64,000 nucleotides of DNA from Desulfobulbaceae bacterium (GCA_003508005.1 DNUE01000013.1:62001-126000), one strand, 5' to 3'. Counted from the first letter of the stretch, positions 40,508-51,055 are shown. The notes: a model not told the origin generated them from the sequence alone. Numbers and translations are program-made.

Positions 40508-40845
40508 TCTGGCATCCCTCCAACCCAGATACATTCCGCAGCAGGATTGATCCCGCAGTTATGAATAAGATCGAATCCCGCAACGCAGCGCGCCTGCTGC
40601 AGGACAGGCAGCTGTTTGCTGCTGAGCGACAAAACCTTGCCCTGTATCTGCGAGGTTCGGTGTGCGGCACAGAGTATCTGCAGACCAGCCAGATCCATCG
40701 CGGTCACCCGTTGCAGATCGATCTCGACCCGATTGCTCCCTCCTAAGGCCTCCAAAAGCCGATCCCTGAAGGCTGCCACATTATGGATGGTCATTTCTCC
40801 ATCGAGACAAAGACAGGTCAGTTCCTCTTTCTTCTTCACTTTCAT
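40504..40845 (-). CDS. STAS-domain protein
   Basis: 113 residues with the anti-sigma-antagonist fold: LDGEMTIHNVAAFRDRLLEAL, VEIDLQRVTAMDLAGLQIL and a C-terminal hydrophobic strand. At the usual phospho-Ser/Thr position the sequence reads TAMDLAG, so the acceptor is not a serine and switching by phosphorylation is doubtful. STAS proteins beside soluble MCPs and CheY recur in delta-proteobacterial chemosensory clusters; precise role unknown. Confidence 0.85.
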   Translation of the reverse strand: MKVKKKEELTCLCLDGEMTIHNVAAFRDRLLEALGGSNRVEIDLQRVTAMDLAGLQILCAAHRTSQIQGKVLSLSSKQLPVLQQARCVAGFDLIHNCGINPAAECIWVGGMPE

Positions 40846-40905
40846 CAGGTATCTCCTTTTCTGCCAGCATGCCTTTTGCGCAAGATAGCCAGCGACGACC
40901 AGAAA

Positions 40906-42702
40906 TCAGAAAAAAATATCTCCATCGTTTTGCCGAACCTCTTCACCTTCCACCCGGTCAAACAAATGGATCAGCCGTTCCTGTTCCATGGTATAGCGCT
41001 GGATCAATTGGTTGATCTCATTGCTGTCGGAAGTCGCACGATCACGCCAAGGCAGCAGGATATCCCTGGCCTGTTCGACACGGGCGGCGACGGCCGTAAG
41101 GCCGTCCTGCAGTTTCTGGATAAAGCCCAGGCCGAGATACACGTCATCAATATGGCGCCGGGAGGATTCAATCCGCGAGGTAAGGACGCTGCAACCATCT
41201 CTAACTTCGCGGAAGGAGTCGTCTATCCTGCTGACCTCCTCCTTCAGTTCGCCTCTGCTTGAGCCGCCGCTGTTCTTGTCCCAGCTTTGGCAGAGGCTCT
41301 CCACCTTCTGATTCACCGAATACTGCAGGTCTTCCACATCGGTGACCAGTTCGCTGGTCTTCTCGGACAGGGCGCTGATTTCCTTGGCCAGCACCTGAAT
41401 GCTGCGTCCGCGCTGCCCCAGGTTGCTGGCCATGATGATGGTATTCACTGCCTGCAGACGGGTTTCCTCGCGCATCGTCCTGACATCCCGCATTATCTCT
41501 ACCAGGCTGCCGGCCACGTTTCGGGTTTCAGCGGCAGCGATCCTGAACTGCTCGATCATTCCTTCTCCCTCGGCGACCAGTTCGCACAGTTGAAGAAGTG
41601 CCTTCTGCAGGGAGGAATAGAAACCGACAAGCAACAGCTCCGACCCGACCGAATTGGAATTGCTGTCCACAAGAATAGAATTTAACCCTTTTACTTCAGC
41701 GCCGATAGTGGAAAAAGACTGCCTGATCAGCAGATGAATGGCACTGACCTCGTCGATTAGGTGTGCCAACTGGCGGTGCTGCAGCTCCAGGACCAGAAAA
41801 GAGGAGCCGAGAGCATCCGGGTCAATGCCTTGTTCCCCTTGTGAACAGAGTTTCGTGACATCGGCAAATGCCTTAAGGATATGATTCGTCCGCTGGCTCA
41901 GGGAATCATGAAACTGGATGCCGACCACGATCGTGTCAACCCTCTCGGTGATTACTTCCGCCCTCCTGCTCGCCTCCTGCATCATGTTCTGTGAGCTTAC
42001 AAACATTTGCCTGATATCCCCGTACGCCTTGTTCACAACAGCCTTGGCGTTCGCGGCGACCCTCTCGGATGCAAGAAGGCTTGCGGAAACCGACCGTTCA
42101 AGGGTGGCAAGATTCTTGACGGTGGCGGAAAGGTCTATTTTTATTTGTTTGGTGATCTGGTCAAGTGACCTGGAGAGCGAATCGATATCTTCGGTAACGT
42201 CCTTGAAAAGATCATCACCCCCCAAATGGGCGCCGCATTGGATACGAATGTTGATGCGGACTGCGCGAAATGATGCGCTGATGCTGTCTATGGCATCATT
42301 GATGCGGCGGCTGTCAGAAATCTTATCCATGAGATCTCGAATCTGATTCAGCTCATGCTCGATTTCCTGCCTGTCGCGCGTCAACCGTTCCAAGACATTC
42401 TGGATCAGCCTGCCGGATTTGTCCAGGGGGCTCTGTTCTCCCTCGCTGCCGGCAAAAAGACCGGCGGCATGCCTGATCGCCTCTGTAAGAATGCGGGTTT
42501 CCCTGGCAACGTCCTGCAGATCGCGGCCGGTCTTAACAAAATATGGGTCAGCCTCCCGGCAGACCTGAGCAAGCCGCTCCCCTGTCTCCGCCAATTGCGC
42601 GCAAAGCTTGTTGCCTGTCCCGAACCATTCCGCCCCGACAACAGGGCGGGGGCGGGACTCCATCGCCTTATCCGCCTGTATGGCTTCCTCTCCTGAGCTC
42701 AT
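40906..42702 (-). CDS. Soluble, divergent MCP-like coiled-coil protein
   Basis: 598 residues, no membrane helix or signal peptide, mostly helical. Around residues 417-455 the sequence AVNTIIMASNLGQRGRS...IQVLAKEISALSEKTSEL aligns by pattern with the MCP signalling tip, but the core residues differ greatly from the usual one. A segment IQFHDSLSQRTNHIL near 262 recalls the CheZ/soluble-receptor QFQD motif. First gene of the minus-strand cluster; probably a cytoplasmic receptor for this CheA. Function is inferred. Confidence 0.75.
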   Translation of the reverse strand: MSSGEEAIQADKAMESRPRPVVGAEWFGTGNKLCAQLAETGERLAQVCREADPYFVKTGRDLQDVARETRILTEAIRHAAGLFAGSEGEQSPLDKSGRLIQNVLERLTRDRQEIEHELNQIRDLMDKISDSRRINDAIDSISASFRAVRINIRIQCGAHLGGDDLFKDVTEDIDSLSRSLDQITKQIKIDLSATVKNLATLERSVSASLLASERVAANAKAVVNKAYGDIRQMFVSSQNMMQEASRRAEVITERVDTIVVGIQFHDSLSQRTNHILKAFADVTKLCSQGEQGIDPDALGSSFLVLELQHRQLAHLIDEVSAIHLLIRQSFSTIGAEVKGLNSILVDSNSNSVGSELLLVGFYSSLQKALLQLCELVAEGEGMIEQFRIAAAETRNVAGSLVEIMRDVRTMREETRLQAVNTIIMASNLGQRGRSIQVLAKEISALSEKTSELVTDVEDLQYSVNQKVESLCQSWDKNSGGSSRGELKEEVSRIDDSFREVRDGCSVLTSRIESSRRHIDDVYLGLGFIQKLQDGLTAVAARVEQARDILLPWRDRATSDSNEINQLIQRYTMEQERLIHLFDRVEGEEVRQNDGDIFF

Positions 42703-43341
42703 TCATTTCCTAATGAATTATCAATATTGTCGTTGCTTCCCTGGCAGAGGGGACTGATAGCACACTTTTTCCGTACGAAAAGGAGGATTCAGACCGGTGT
42801 ATAACGGACATCCCTGATGTATTCACTTGAATCCATCACCAAAAAAACCACCTTCGCAAGGAGGGGGAACGTTTGCTCTTTTAAGTATCGTAATTTTTTT
42901 ATGCGGAATCAAGAAACTTTCTTTTTTTCACTATTTTTAACAACGTTAATCATTATTTTTGCAAATAGGCGATAAATTCCCGACCGTCACGACGTGCCTT
43001 GACTTCGCATATTCCTTTCCCTATTATATTTTAAAAGGATATATTTTTTTTACAAGAGCCCTGTTCTGTATACCATATTGAGGCAGTAATCATGCTTGTG
43101 TATCGTTTCCTCCTGCTTGGACAAAAATATCCAAGACAGGTTAAACGCGATAAAGAGACGATATGCAGAAGCATGAATATGAGAATTGAGTTTTGCATGA
43201 AATCAAACTGGCGCCTATCGCGGCGTTATTCTCGGTGAACCGAAGAATACCAAAGAAGGATGCGGCAAGGTGTCCGAACCAAGGGGCGATGGCAAGTGAT
43301 TCGGGATCGATCGGCTAACGAACGCAAACAGGTGCGCGACT
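42703..43341. other. AT-rich intergenic region between divergent chemosensory units
   Basis: About 640 bases without a supported gene, noticeably richer in A+T than the rest (especially 42880-43040). It must hold promoters for the soluble-receptor operon on the minus strand and for cheW-MCP on the plus strand. GGCGATAA at 42968-42975 resembles a sigma-28 -10 element but has no matching -35 sequence. Confidence 0.4.
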
Positions 43342-43923
43342 ATGAATTTGAGCGGTACTGATATGCAACCCATCAGCAGAGACAATCCATCCGTTCTCAA
43401 GGCCCTGGAGCGGAAAACCTATCTCACTTTCTGCCTGGGCGACGAGGTTTTCGCCGTGGATGTCCAGCATGTGCATGAGGTGCTTGATTTCCGCGACAGT
43501 ACCAGGATACCCGGTGCTCCTGATTATATGCGCGGAATTATCAACCTGCGCGGCTCCGTAGTGCCGGTGGTGGACATGCGACTCAAGTTCGGGATGTCCG
43601 AAACGGAAAAGAAGCTGAGCACCTGCGTCATTGTCATGGAAGTTGGGAGAGGGGCGAACCGAACGGTGATCGGCGCCTTAGCCGATGCTGTCAAGGATGT
43701 CTTCGAGTTCGAGCCGGGCCAGATAGAGCCGCCACCCCGTTTCGGCGAAAAAAGCAAGATGGATTTTATCCAGGCCATTGGCAAGCGCAATGACCAGTTT
43801 ATCATCATCCTCAACTTCAATAAGGCTTTTTCCACCGAGGAAGTGGTCATGCTCGGCGCCGCCGGTGAAGAAACTGCACTGACCGAGGAAGTGTCAACAG
43901 AAACAGATTTGGCGGAAGAATAG
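43342..43923 (+). CDS. cheW: CheW coupling protein (third copy)
   Basis: 193 residues with a slightly extended N- and C-terminus. Fold marks: TFCLGDEVFAVDVQHVHEV, YMRGIINLRGSVVPVVDMRL, GALADAVKDVFEFEPGQIEP. The C-terminal Glu/Thr-rich tail (EETALTEEVSTETDLAEE) is unusual. It is followed by an MCP in the same direction but without an associated CheA, so it probably serves a kinase elsewhere or one of the two here. Confidence 0.95.
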   Translation: MNLSGTDMQPISRDNPSVLKALERKTYLTFCLGDEVFAVDVQHVHEVLDFRDSTRIPGAPDYMRGIINLRGSVVPVVDMRLKFGMSETEKKLSTCVIVMEVGRGANRTVIGALADAVKDVFEFEPGQIEPPPRFGEKSKMDFIQAIGKRNDQFIIILNFNKAFSTEEVVMLGAAGEETALTEEVSTETDLAEE

Positions 43924-44252
43924 TTGGACCGGAGCAGAAGAGTGCAGCTGATGGTTCCGCATCGAGTTGGTCGGACTTGCATTGCCGCAGGACAGACCTG
44001 TCCCGCCTGGGAAAAGAATATTTGCACAAATTCCTCAGATACAATGCGCAGCGGAAATTAAAAAAAAGAGCTACCCAGCCACCCCATGATTGCACCTGCA
44101 AAACGATAGGAAACAGGTTAGATGACATTGCCTGATGCAACCCGGGATCGCGGTCTCAGTTTGAAGAATGAGGAAGGAGAGGCATGAGTTTCTTAATCGG
44201 GATCAGCTTTGTAAGCCCAAAGATATGTATAAAATAACATGGAGGTAGCCAG
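43924..44252. other. Intergenic region between cheW and the Cache MCP
   Basis: About 330 bases with no gene that I can support. A GGAGG precedes the MCP start. No terminator or clear promoter was recognised. Confidence 0.35.
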
Positions 44253-45944
44253 ATGATAAATTTTAATTTGGGTGGCAGGTTCAGGACAAAAATGCTTTCC
44301 ATGATCGGCATAATGCTGCTGGGCATCGCAGTCCTCGCCACGCTCACCCTTTCGACGATTAGAAGCCAGATGCTGGATGACCGGAAGGTCAAGACGCGGC
44401 ATGTGGTCGAATCGGTCTACGGCATCCTCGAACAATATGAACGCCTCGCAAAGGATGGCAGAATGACCACAAAGGAGGCGCAGGATGCCGCCGTGGCAAT
44501 GATCAAGAACCTGCGGTACGAGGAGAAGGAATACTTCTGGATTAATGACATGCGGCCCTTCATGATCATGCATCCCTACCTGACCGAACTCGACGGAACT
44601 GATATTACGAACTTCAAGGACCCCAATGGCCTGCAGCTCTTTGTCGCATTCGTGGACAAGGTGAAAGCGAACGGATCCGGGTTTGTGGATTATCTTTGGC
44701 CCAAGCCGAACTTCAGGGATCCGGTACCGAAAACCTCCTTCGTGAAGGGCTTCGAACCCTGGGGCTGGATCATTGGCTCGGGCATTTACCTCGATGACGT
44801 CCAGTCCGTTTTCCGGGCCGAAGCGATCAAATATGCGGCAGTCACTGCCGTCATCATCGCGGTGATCCTGACCATCAGCATGCTGATCACCAACATCATG
44901 GTCAATGCGTTGAAAGAAGCCGTGCGGGTGTCGAACAGCCTGGCAGATGGCGACCTGACCGTGGACATCAACTCCCGTGGCAGTGATGAGACCGCGCAAC
45001 TGCTTGCCTCGATGAAAAATATGATGGAGAAGGTGAGGGCCGTCGTTACTGATGTCAAGACCGCCTCCGACAACGTGGCCCTAGGCAGCGAACAGCTCTC
45101 TTCCGGCGCGCAGCAGATGTCCCAGGGCACTACGGAGCAGGCGGCGTCATCGGAACAGGCCTCGGCGGCCGTCGAGGAAATGAACGCCACAATCAAGCAG
45201 AACGCCGACAACGCCGTCCAGACAGAGAAAATCGCCGAGAAGTCGGCCAGTGACGCCCGCGAAAGCGGCAAGGCTGTGTCCAACGCGGTGAACGCCATGA
45301 AGCAGATTGCGCAAAAGATCGGCATCATCGAAGAGATTGCGCGGCAGACGAATCTGCTGGCCCTGAATGCGGCTATCGAAGCGGCCCGAGCTGGTGAACA
45401 CGGGAAGGGATTTGCGGTGGTTGCGGCAGAAGTGAGAAAGCTTGCTGAACGGAGCCAGACTGCAGCAGCCGAAATCAGCGATCTGTCGGGATCAAGCGTC
45501 GAGGTCGCTGAACGGGCCGGTGAGATGCTGGCAAAGCTGGTGCCGGACATCCAGAAGACCGCCGAACTTGTGCAGGAGATCAGCGCCTCATCAAAGGAGC
45601 AGGCAGGCGGCGCGGATCAGATCAACAGCGCGATCCAGCAACTCAATGAGGTAGTGCAGCAAAATGCGGGAGCTGCTGAAGAGATGGCATCCACCTCCGA
45701 GGAGCTTTCATCGCAGGCCGACCAACTCCAGAACACCATTTCCTTCTTCAAGATTAACAGCGAAAACACCCAGCAACCACTCCATAGCCTTACCCGGAAA
45801 ATGCCAGCAATGGCCCAGCCTCAGCAGAGAATCGCTCGCGTCGCCAAACCGAATAAAGGCAGCGGCAAGGGAGTGCATCTGGATTTGGGCAAGCACGGCC
45901 AGGCAAAGGAGGTTCACCGGGATGACGAGTTTGAGAAATTTTAA
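44253..45944 (+). CDS. Methyl-accepting chemotaxis protein with single Cache domain
   Basis: 563 residues. Helix ~14-34; extracytoplasmic single-Cache domain ~35-190 with [28 protein letters not shown] and [15 protein letters not shown], the pattern of small-molecule (often carboxylate) sensors; helix ~194-215; HAMP; cytoplasmic tip [18 protein letters not shown] and [18 protein letters not shown]. The C-terminal tail is basic and lacks an obvious CheR-docking pentapeptide. The start has GGAGG upstream. Confidence 0.95.
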   Translation: MINFNLGGRFRTKMLSMIGIMLLGIAVLATLTLSTIRSQMLDDRKVKTRHVVESVYGILEQYERLAKDGRMTTKEAQDAAVAMIKNLRYEEKEYFWINDMRPFMIMHPYLTELDGTDITNFKDPNGLQLFVAFVDKVKANGSGFVDYLWPKPNFRDPVPKTSFVKGFEPWGWIIGSGIYLDDVQSVFRAEAIKYAAVTAVIIAVILTISMLITNIMVNALKEAVRVSNSLADGDLTVDINSRGSDETAQLLASMKNMMEKVRAVVTDVKTASDNVALGSEQLSSGAQQMSQGTTEQAASSEQASAAVEEMNATIKQNADNAVQTEKIAEKSASDARESGKAVSNAVNAMKQIAQKIGIIEEIARQTNLLALNAAIEAARAGEHGKGFAVVAAEVRKLAERSQTAAAEISDLSGSSVEVAERAGEMLAKLVPDIQKTAELVQEISASSKEQAGGADQINSAIQQLNEVVQQNAGAAEEMASTSEELSSQADQLQNTISFFKINSENTQQPLHSLTRKMPAMAQPQQRIARVAKPNKGSGKGVHLDLGKHGQAKEVHRDDEFEKF

Positions 45945-46133
45945 TTTGGAAAGACGGGACCAGGCAAGAGGGAGGACAACCGGCAAGGGCGGACAGCATC
46001 TGTTCACACAGCCAGCTTTTGTTCATACAACCACCGTGCATAGGGAATTCGGTAACGAAGCCGAATTTTTTCCTGCCTTCTTTGACGATGGCCGAAGAAC
46101 TCGCTGAACCCTTTCACCGAAGATGGAAGAATG

Positions 46134-46445
46134 CTATCCTGACATGAGCAGGTAACCGACCCAGAGGTGAAAATCGATGCCAAAGCGGTAGAGGACAATA
46201 AGAAAAATCACGGCGAGCACGCAGGGAGCGATCAGGGAGAACATCACCCTTCTTTTTCTGTCCAGGGCCGGGATGGCCTGGTAGGTATGCTCAAAGGAGA
46301 TCAGCGCAAAGACGAGAAAGGAAAGTTGCATCAGCCATTTGTAGGGATGATACAGTTCAAAATTTTTCGCATAGAGGTAATCGACCGCAAACCAGTAGAG
46401 AAATGCCAGCGCCAGGATCGAGATATTGCCAAATATGAGTTTCAA
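46134..46445 (-). CDS. Small predicted membrane protein of unknown function
   Basis: 103 residues with about three membrane helices (ISILALAFLYWFAVDYLY, WLMQLSFLVFALISF, SLIAPCVLAVIFLIVLYRF). It is downstream of tRNA-Pro on the same strand, beyond the tRNA terminator. No recognisable domain and no visible partner; gene is likely real from its consistent hydrophobic pattern. Confidence 0.6.
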   Translation of the reverse strand: MKLIFGNISILALAFLYWFAVDYLYAKNFELYHPYKWLMQLSFLVFALISFEHTYQAIPALDRKRRVMFSLIAPCVLAVIFLIVLYRFGIDFHLWVGYLLMSG

Positions 46446-46517
46446 ATTCTTCAGGATGAGTCAGGCAATAGAGATAAGGTGGAATACAGTTGCACCCTCT
46501 CCAATGAATCGTACCAG

Positions 46518-46550
46518 AAAAAAAAGGGTTTCAGATATCCTCCGAAACCC
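46518..46550 (-). terminator. Intrinsic terminator after tRNA-Pro
   Basis: On the minus strand GGGTTTC pairs with GAAACCC around an 11-base loop and is followed by eight T (46518-46525). It lies 14 bases after the tRNA-Pro 3' end and probably also ends the infC-ihfA-MerR transcript. Confidence 0.8.
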
Positions 46551-46563
46551 TCCTCTCGAAAAT

Positions 46564-46640
46564 TGGTCGGGACGAGTGGATTTGAACCACCGGCCCCCTG
46601 AACCCCATTCAGGTGCGCTACCAGACTGCGCTACGTCCCG
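46564..46640 (-). tRNA. tRNA-Pro (anticodon GGG)
   Basis: 77 bases with the encoded CCA end. The acceptor arms CGGGACG and CGTCCCG pair fully, followed by A and CCA; the T-arm contains GGTTCAAATCC; the anticodon loop ATGGGGT between CCTGA and TCAGG gives anticodon GGG. It starts only 28 bases after the MerR-gene stop, so it may be cotranscribed with that gene. Confidence 0.95.
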
Positions 46641-46668
46641 ACCTGTCTCTATGTTGAAGCTATCCCTG

Positions 46669-47085
46669 TTAATAGCGTAGGGATTTCAACGCCAGCAACT
46701 GTTGGATTCGTTTCAGTTCCTTTTTGATGACCGCCAGCCGCTGATCCATGGCCATGTTTTTTTTCGGCGCTTCCCCGGAGGTGGTGGTCGCACATTCATC
46801 GCCATGCCACTGATCCAAAAACTTTCTGGCGCCGCTGATGGTATATCCCCGATCATGCAGCAGATCCCTGATCAGGAGAAGTGTTTCAATATCCTGCCGG
46901 CGGTACAGCCTCTGCTTGGATTTGGCACGCCGTGGGCGGATGAGTTTGAATTCAGATTCCCAGTAGCGCAGGACATGCGGTTCAACCCCGACAAGGCCGC
47001 TGACCTCACCGATCCGGTAATAGACTTTATCGGGAATCTGTTCTCCCCCGGAAACCTGATCCATCACATTTGATGGCTTCCCCAA
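46669..47085 (-). CDS. MerR-family transcriptional regulator
   Basis: 138 residues; the N-terminal MerR winged helix is clear: YYRIGEVSGLVGVEPHVLRY, WESEFKLIRPRRAKSKQRLY and RRQDIETLLLIRDLLHDRGY. No effector-binding cysteines or fused domain. A MerR gene directly after ihfA and pheT is a conserved neighbourhood in many proteobacteria. Targets unknown. A shorter start at MDQVSG is also possible. Confidence 0.92.
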   Translation of the reverse strand: MGKPSNVMDQVSGGEQIPDKVYYRIGEVSGLVGVEPHVLRYWESEFKLIRPRRAKSKQRLYRRQDIETLLLIRDLLHDRGYTISGARKFLDQWHGDECATTTSGEAPKKNMAMDQRLAVIKKELKRIQQLLALKSLRY

Positions 47086-47227
47086 AGAACATCAAAGGAA
47101 AGAGTGAAGCAACCAATTTCAAATACCCCGCGCGCAAATTCCGAGATCCAAGAAATAGATCCTGAGGGGCGCAGGCGTGCTGAAAGAAGAAAAAAAAGAC
47201 AATAGATTAGGGAATTCCGCGATGCCA

Positions 47228-47521
47228 TCAGATTTTCTTGTTCAACCGATCCCGCAATTGCTTGCTCGGTCTGAACGAAATCATCTTTCTCTTGGTAATG
47301 GTCATGGACTCGCCCGTCCTGGGATTGCGCCCGCGGCGGGGGGACTTGTCCCTGACTGTCAGCGTGCCGAACTGCACAAGCTTGACTGATTCTCCGCCCA
47401 CCAGGGAATCCTTCAGGACGGCAAAAACCGTGTCCACTATATCAGAGCTGTTCCTCTGCGAAACTCCCAGCTGTTCATTGACAGCCACAGCCAATTCCTT
47501 GCGTGTCACATTGCTGCTCAT
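47228..47521 (-). CDS. ihfA: Integration host factor alpha / HU-family DNA-binding protein
   Basis: 97 residues from the ATG with AGGAG eight bases upstream; adjacent ATGs at 47524 and 47527 are alternatives. HU/IHF fold: NVTRKELAVAVNEQLGVSQ, VKLVQFGTLTVRDKSPRRGR and NPRTGESMTITKR. Its position directly after pheT is the classic ihfA location. Bends DNA, assisting replication, recombination and sigma-54 promoters. Confidence 0.94.
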   Translation of the reverse strand: MSSNVTRKELAVAVNEQLGVSQRNSSDIVDTVFAVLKDSLVGGESVKLVQFGTLTVRDKSPRRGRNPRTGESMTITKRKMISFRPSKQLRDRLNKKI

Positions 47522-47535
47522 CATCATCACTCCTA

Positions 47536-49977
47536 TCAATCACGATATCGCCCGCCGAAGCGGGACATAAGGGTATTTACAATCTTCTCATGAACAATGT
47601 CAACCGTTTCGTCATCCAGGGTTTTGTCCGGGGAACGATAGGTTACGGCAATGGCCACGCTTTTCCTGCCCTTTTCCACCGGCTTGCCCCGATACACGTC
47701 AAAAAGTTCGGCATCTTCGATAATTTTTTCGTCAAGTAAAATGATAGAGTCAATCAGTTCACCGGCAGCTACCGGTTCCGGCACGATCAGGGCGATATCC
47801 CGCTTCACTGCAGGAAAACGCGGCAAACTCTGAAATACCTTGTTCACCCGCGGCAGTGCATTCACCTCATTCAGGTCCATTTCCAGAAAATAGACATCCT
47901 GTTTGATGCCAAAGGCGCGCAGCACCTGCTGATTTATTTTGCCCAGCAGCCCGACATCTGTCCCGCCGTCCCTGATGAGGATCGTAAATCCCTCCTGGCA
48001 GTAGGGCTGCACCTTGTCCGAGACGCCAACGAAATCAAGTTTGCCATGCATACCGGTCAGGGAAAGGTCATGAAAGATTGACTCGACAACACCTTTGAGG
48101 TCAAAGATATCGGCCTCAAAATTCGAGAAATAAAGGGGGGCGGCCTTCGAATGCCTCTTGCCGCTGAGCACCGCACAGAGTTGCAACCGCTCTTCCGGCA
48201 GAACACCCCGCTGCAACTGGGCGAAAATCTTACCGGTTTCAAAAAGGGCAACATCCGGCCACTGATGATTATGGTTGTGGCGGATATTGTCCAGGAGTCC
48301 GGGCAGGAGCAAGGAGCGCATGATTTCCTGCTCTTCGGCCAGCGGATTGAGCAGCCGGGTTACCTTGCGTCGACGGTCCTCTATGGGTATTTGCAGTTGA
48401 TCTATTTTCCTGCTGGCGGAAAAACTGTAATTGATAGCCTCGGTGAATCCCCGGGCGACAAGGATGCGGCTGATTTCCTGGCGGAGAGTCCGCAATGGAT
48501 CGCGTTTCGGATAATCCATGCCGATCTGGGGCAGACTGGTCGGGATGGAATTGTACCCCGCCAGCCTTGCAATCTCCTCGACAAGATCAACTTCCCTCTC
48601 GATATCCACCCGGAAGCTTGGAATGGTTACTTCGAGAACACCCTCGCCCTTCGCGGTAACGCCAAGCTGGATGGACCGCAGAAGGTCGGTGATCCGCTCC
48701 TCGCCCAGCTCCATGCCCAGAAGGTCACGAACCCGCGAGCACCTGAGAGGTTGGACATGTTCAGACCTTCTGCCGGGATACAGATCCACGCCCCCCTCAA
48801 CCAGTTTTGCCCCTGCAAGCTCAACCATCAGCCGCACCGCGCGTTCCAAGGCGATATCCACCCCATTCGGATCTATACCGCGCTCGAAGCGGTATGAGGC
48901 CTCGGAGGCAATGTTCAGCCTGCGGGCGGTCCGGCGGATGCTCACAGGATTGAAGCAGGCCGATTCCAGCAGGATTTCCCTGGTCCCTTCGATCACCTCT
49001 GATTCCAGGCCACCCATGATCCCAGCCACGGCAACCGGACGCTCCCCATCGCAGATCATGAGCATGTCAGGCTCTAGATTGCGCAGCTGGCCGTCCAGGG
49101 TTGTGAACTGCCGCTCCCCTTCCCGCGGACAGCGAACCACAATCCGGCCGTCGGTAAGTCTTGCAAAATCAAAGGCATGCAGGGGCTGCCCCAGTTCAAG
49201 CATCACATAGTTGGTGATGTCGACGATATTATTGATCGGCCGCATACCTACCGCCTGCAGCCTCTGCTGCAGCCATTTGGGCGAAGGAGCGATGGTGACG
49301 CCGGACAGCTTGCGCGCTGCGTAGCGGGGGCACAGGTCGGCTTCCCTGATCTCCACGGAAAATTCCGGATGAGACTGGGCAAGGGCAGGCAGCTCCTCGC
49401 GGCTGACCGGAGGCCGCAGCTTACGCCCGGCAAAGCCGGCCACTTCCCGGGCAATCCCAAGGACACTGGCGCAATCGGGACGGTTGGGGGTAAGATCGAT
49501 TTCAATCATCACATCGTCGAGGCCAAGGGCCTGCACCAGATCAACCCCGGAGTCGATGTCGCCGCTGATCTCAAGAATCCCGCGGTGCTCCTCGCTCAGT
49601 CCCAATTCCTTGGCTGAACAAAGCATGCCCAGCGATTCCTGGCCCCGGACCTTCGCCTTTCTGATCTTCATGCCGTTGGGAAGGATGACGCCAGGCCGGG
49701 CAATGGCGGTGAGCAGTCCTTCTCTGGCGTTCGGCGCACCGCAGACTACCTGGATCAGCTCTGCGCCTACCTCCACCTCGCACACGGTCAGGCGATCGGC
49801 ATCGGGATGCGGCAGCACCTTTCTAATCCTGGCCGTGCGCAGACCCTCCAGACCCCCCGCCATGTGCACAACCGCGTCCACTTCAAGGCCGAGCATGGTA
49901 AGGCGGTCGGCGATCTGTTCCGCGCTCAAGCCGTCAAGATTGACGTATTCGTTTAGCCATTTAAAGGTTAGCTTCAT
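47536..49977 (-). CDS. pheT: Phenylalanyl-tRNA synthetase beta subunit
   Basis: 813 residues, the usual bacterial PheT length. Order: N-terminal MKLTFKWLNEYVNLDGL; tRNA-binding EMAP domain (~40-150); B3/4 domain with IDLTPNRPDCASVLGIARE and NIVDITNYVMLELGQPLHAFD (editing); B5; catalytic-like core; C-terminal FDX-ACB domain (FQSLPRFPAVKRDIALIVPE). Works as an alpha2-beta2 enzyme with pheS, 60 bases upstream. Confidence 0.97.
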   Translation of the reverse strand: MKLTFKWLNEYVNLDGLSAEQIADRLTMLGLEVDAVVHMAGGLEGLRTARIRKVLPHPDADRLTVCEVEVGAELIQVVCGAPNAREGLLTAIARPGVILPNGMKIRKAKVRGQESLGMLCSAKELGLSEEHRGILEISGDIDSGVDLVQALGLDDVMIEIDLTPNRPDCASVLGIAREVAGFAGRKLRPPVSREELPALAQSHPEFSVEIREADLCPRYAARKLSGVTIAPSPKWLQQRLQAVGMRPINNIVDITNYVMLELGQPLHAFDFARLTDGRIVVRCPREGERQFTTLDGQLRNLEPDMLMICDGERPVAVAGIMGGLESEVIEGTREILLESACFNPVSIRRTARRLNIASEASYRFERGIDPNGVDIALERAVRLMVELAGAKLVEGGVDLYPGRRSEHVQPLRCSRVRDLLGMELGEERITDLLRSIQLGVTAKGEGVLEVTIPSFRVDIEREVDLVEEIARLAGYNSIPTSLPQIGMDYPKRDPLRTLRQEISRILVARGFTEAINYSFSASRKIDQLQIPIEDRRRKVTRLLNPLAEEQEIMRSLLLPGLLDNIRHNHNHQWPDVALFETGKIFAQLQRGVLPEERLQLCAVLSGKRHSKAAPLYFSNFEADIFDLKGVVESIFHDLSLTGMHGKLDFVGVSDKVQPYCQEGFTILIRDGGTDVGLLGKINQQVLRAFGIKQDVYFLEMDLNEVNALPRVNKVFQSLPRFPAVKRDIALIVPEPVAAGELIDSIILLDEKIIEDAELFDVYRGKPVEKGRKSVAIAVTYRSPDKTLDDETVDIVHEKIVNTLMSRFGGRYRD

Positions 49978-50039
49978 TTCTTCGGTCCGCCGAAAATCTC
50001 AGTTGCAATTGCTGGCTAAAGGGACTGCGGAAGGCGCTC

Positions 50040-51047
50040 TCAGAACTGGCTCAGGAAGCGCAGATCGTTTTCATAAAACAGGCGGATGTCGTCGATCCCG
50101 TACTTGAGCATGGCGATCCGCTCCACGCCGAGGCCAAAGGCAAAGCCGCTGAAGGTTTCAGGGTCATAGCCGACCATCTTCAGCACCTCGGGATCAATCA
50201 GACCGGCGCCAAGGATCTCCAGCCAGCCGGTCCGCTTGCACACGCGGCAGCCGCTTCCGCCGCAGATAACGCAGGCGATGTCCACCTCGGCGCTAGGTTC
50301 GGTGAACGGAAAAAAGCTGGGCCTGAATCTGAGGGACAGGTCATTCTTGAACATCCGCTGGGTAAAGCTGGTCAGCACCCCTTTCAGGTCGGCGAAGGAG
50401 ACACGGCGGTCCACCAGAAATCCTTCCACCTGATGAAACATCGGCGTATGGGTGATGTCCGAATCGCAGCGGTACACTTTCCCCGGAGCAATGTAGCGCA
50501 GCGGCGGTTGCTGCGTCTCCATTATTCTTGCCTGCATGGGCGAAGTATGGGTCCGCAGCAGGATTGATTCCGACACATAGAAGGTATCATGCATATCCCG
50601 CGCCGGGTGGTGCTCTGGGATATTGAGCGCGGCAAAATTGTAATGGTCCAACTCGACGTCGGGCCCCTCGGCCACGGCAAAGCCCATCCCCTCGAAAATG
50701 GCACAGATCTCCTCCATCACCTGGGTGACGGGGTGCAGCCTGCCGAAAGGGAGCGCCCGGCCGGGAAGGCTGAGATCAGCAGCCTGCTGGACAACCCCAT
50801 CAGAAAAATCAAGGGCAGCCTTTTTCTCTTCGAAGCGCTGCTCTATCCCCTGCTTAATCTGATTGGCCAACTGGCCAAGACGCGGCCTTTCCTCAGGGGA
50901 TACCTGACCGAGTTGGCGCATCACCGTGGAGAGCAACCCCTTGCGCCCAAGGTATCTGACCCGAAAAGGCTCCAGATCTTCAGCCCTGCTCAGGGCAGCA
51001 AGTGCTGACTCGGCTTCCTGTTCAAGCCTTTTCAGTTCGACGTCCAT
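50040..51047 (-). CDS. pheS: Phenylalanyl-tRNA synthetase alpha subunit
   Basis: 335 residues: N-terminal coiled coil, then the class II catalytic domain with [32 protein letters not shown] (motif 2 region), [10 protein letters not shown], the zinc-like [12 protein letters not shown] segment and [17 protein letters not shown] (motif 3). It charges tRNA-Phe together with pheT. It follows rplT by 8 bases in the usual infC-rpmI-rplT-pheST order. Confidence 0.97.
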   Translation of the reverse strand: MDVELKRLEQEAESALAALSRAEDLEPFRVRYLGRKGLLSTVMRQLGQVSPEERPRLGQLANQIKQGIEQRFEEKKAALDFSDGVVQQAADLSLPGRALPFGRLHPVTQVMEEICAIFEGMGFAVAEGPDVELDHYNFAALNIPEHHPARDMHDTFYVSESILLRTHTSPMQARIMETQQPPLRYIAPGKVYRCDSDITHTPMFHQVEGFLVDRRVSFADLKGVLTSFTQRMFKNDLSLRFRPSFFPFTEPSAEVDIACVICGGSGCRVCKRTGWLEILGAGLIDPEVLKMVGYDPETFSGFAFGLGVERIAMLKYGIDDIRLFYENDLRFLSQF

Positions 51048-51055
51048 CTCCCCTC

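Noticed and set aside
42968..42975. GGCGATAA as a sigma-28 -10 element for the cheW-MCP unit
   Set aside because: No TAAA-like -35 at the right spacing and more than 360 bases from the next gene.
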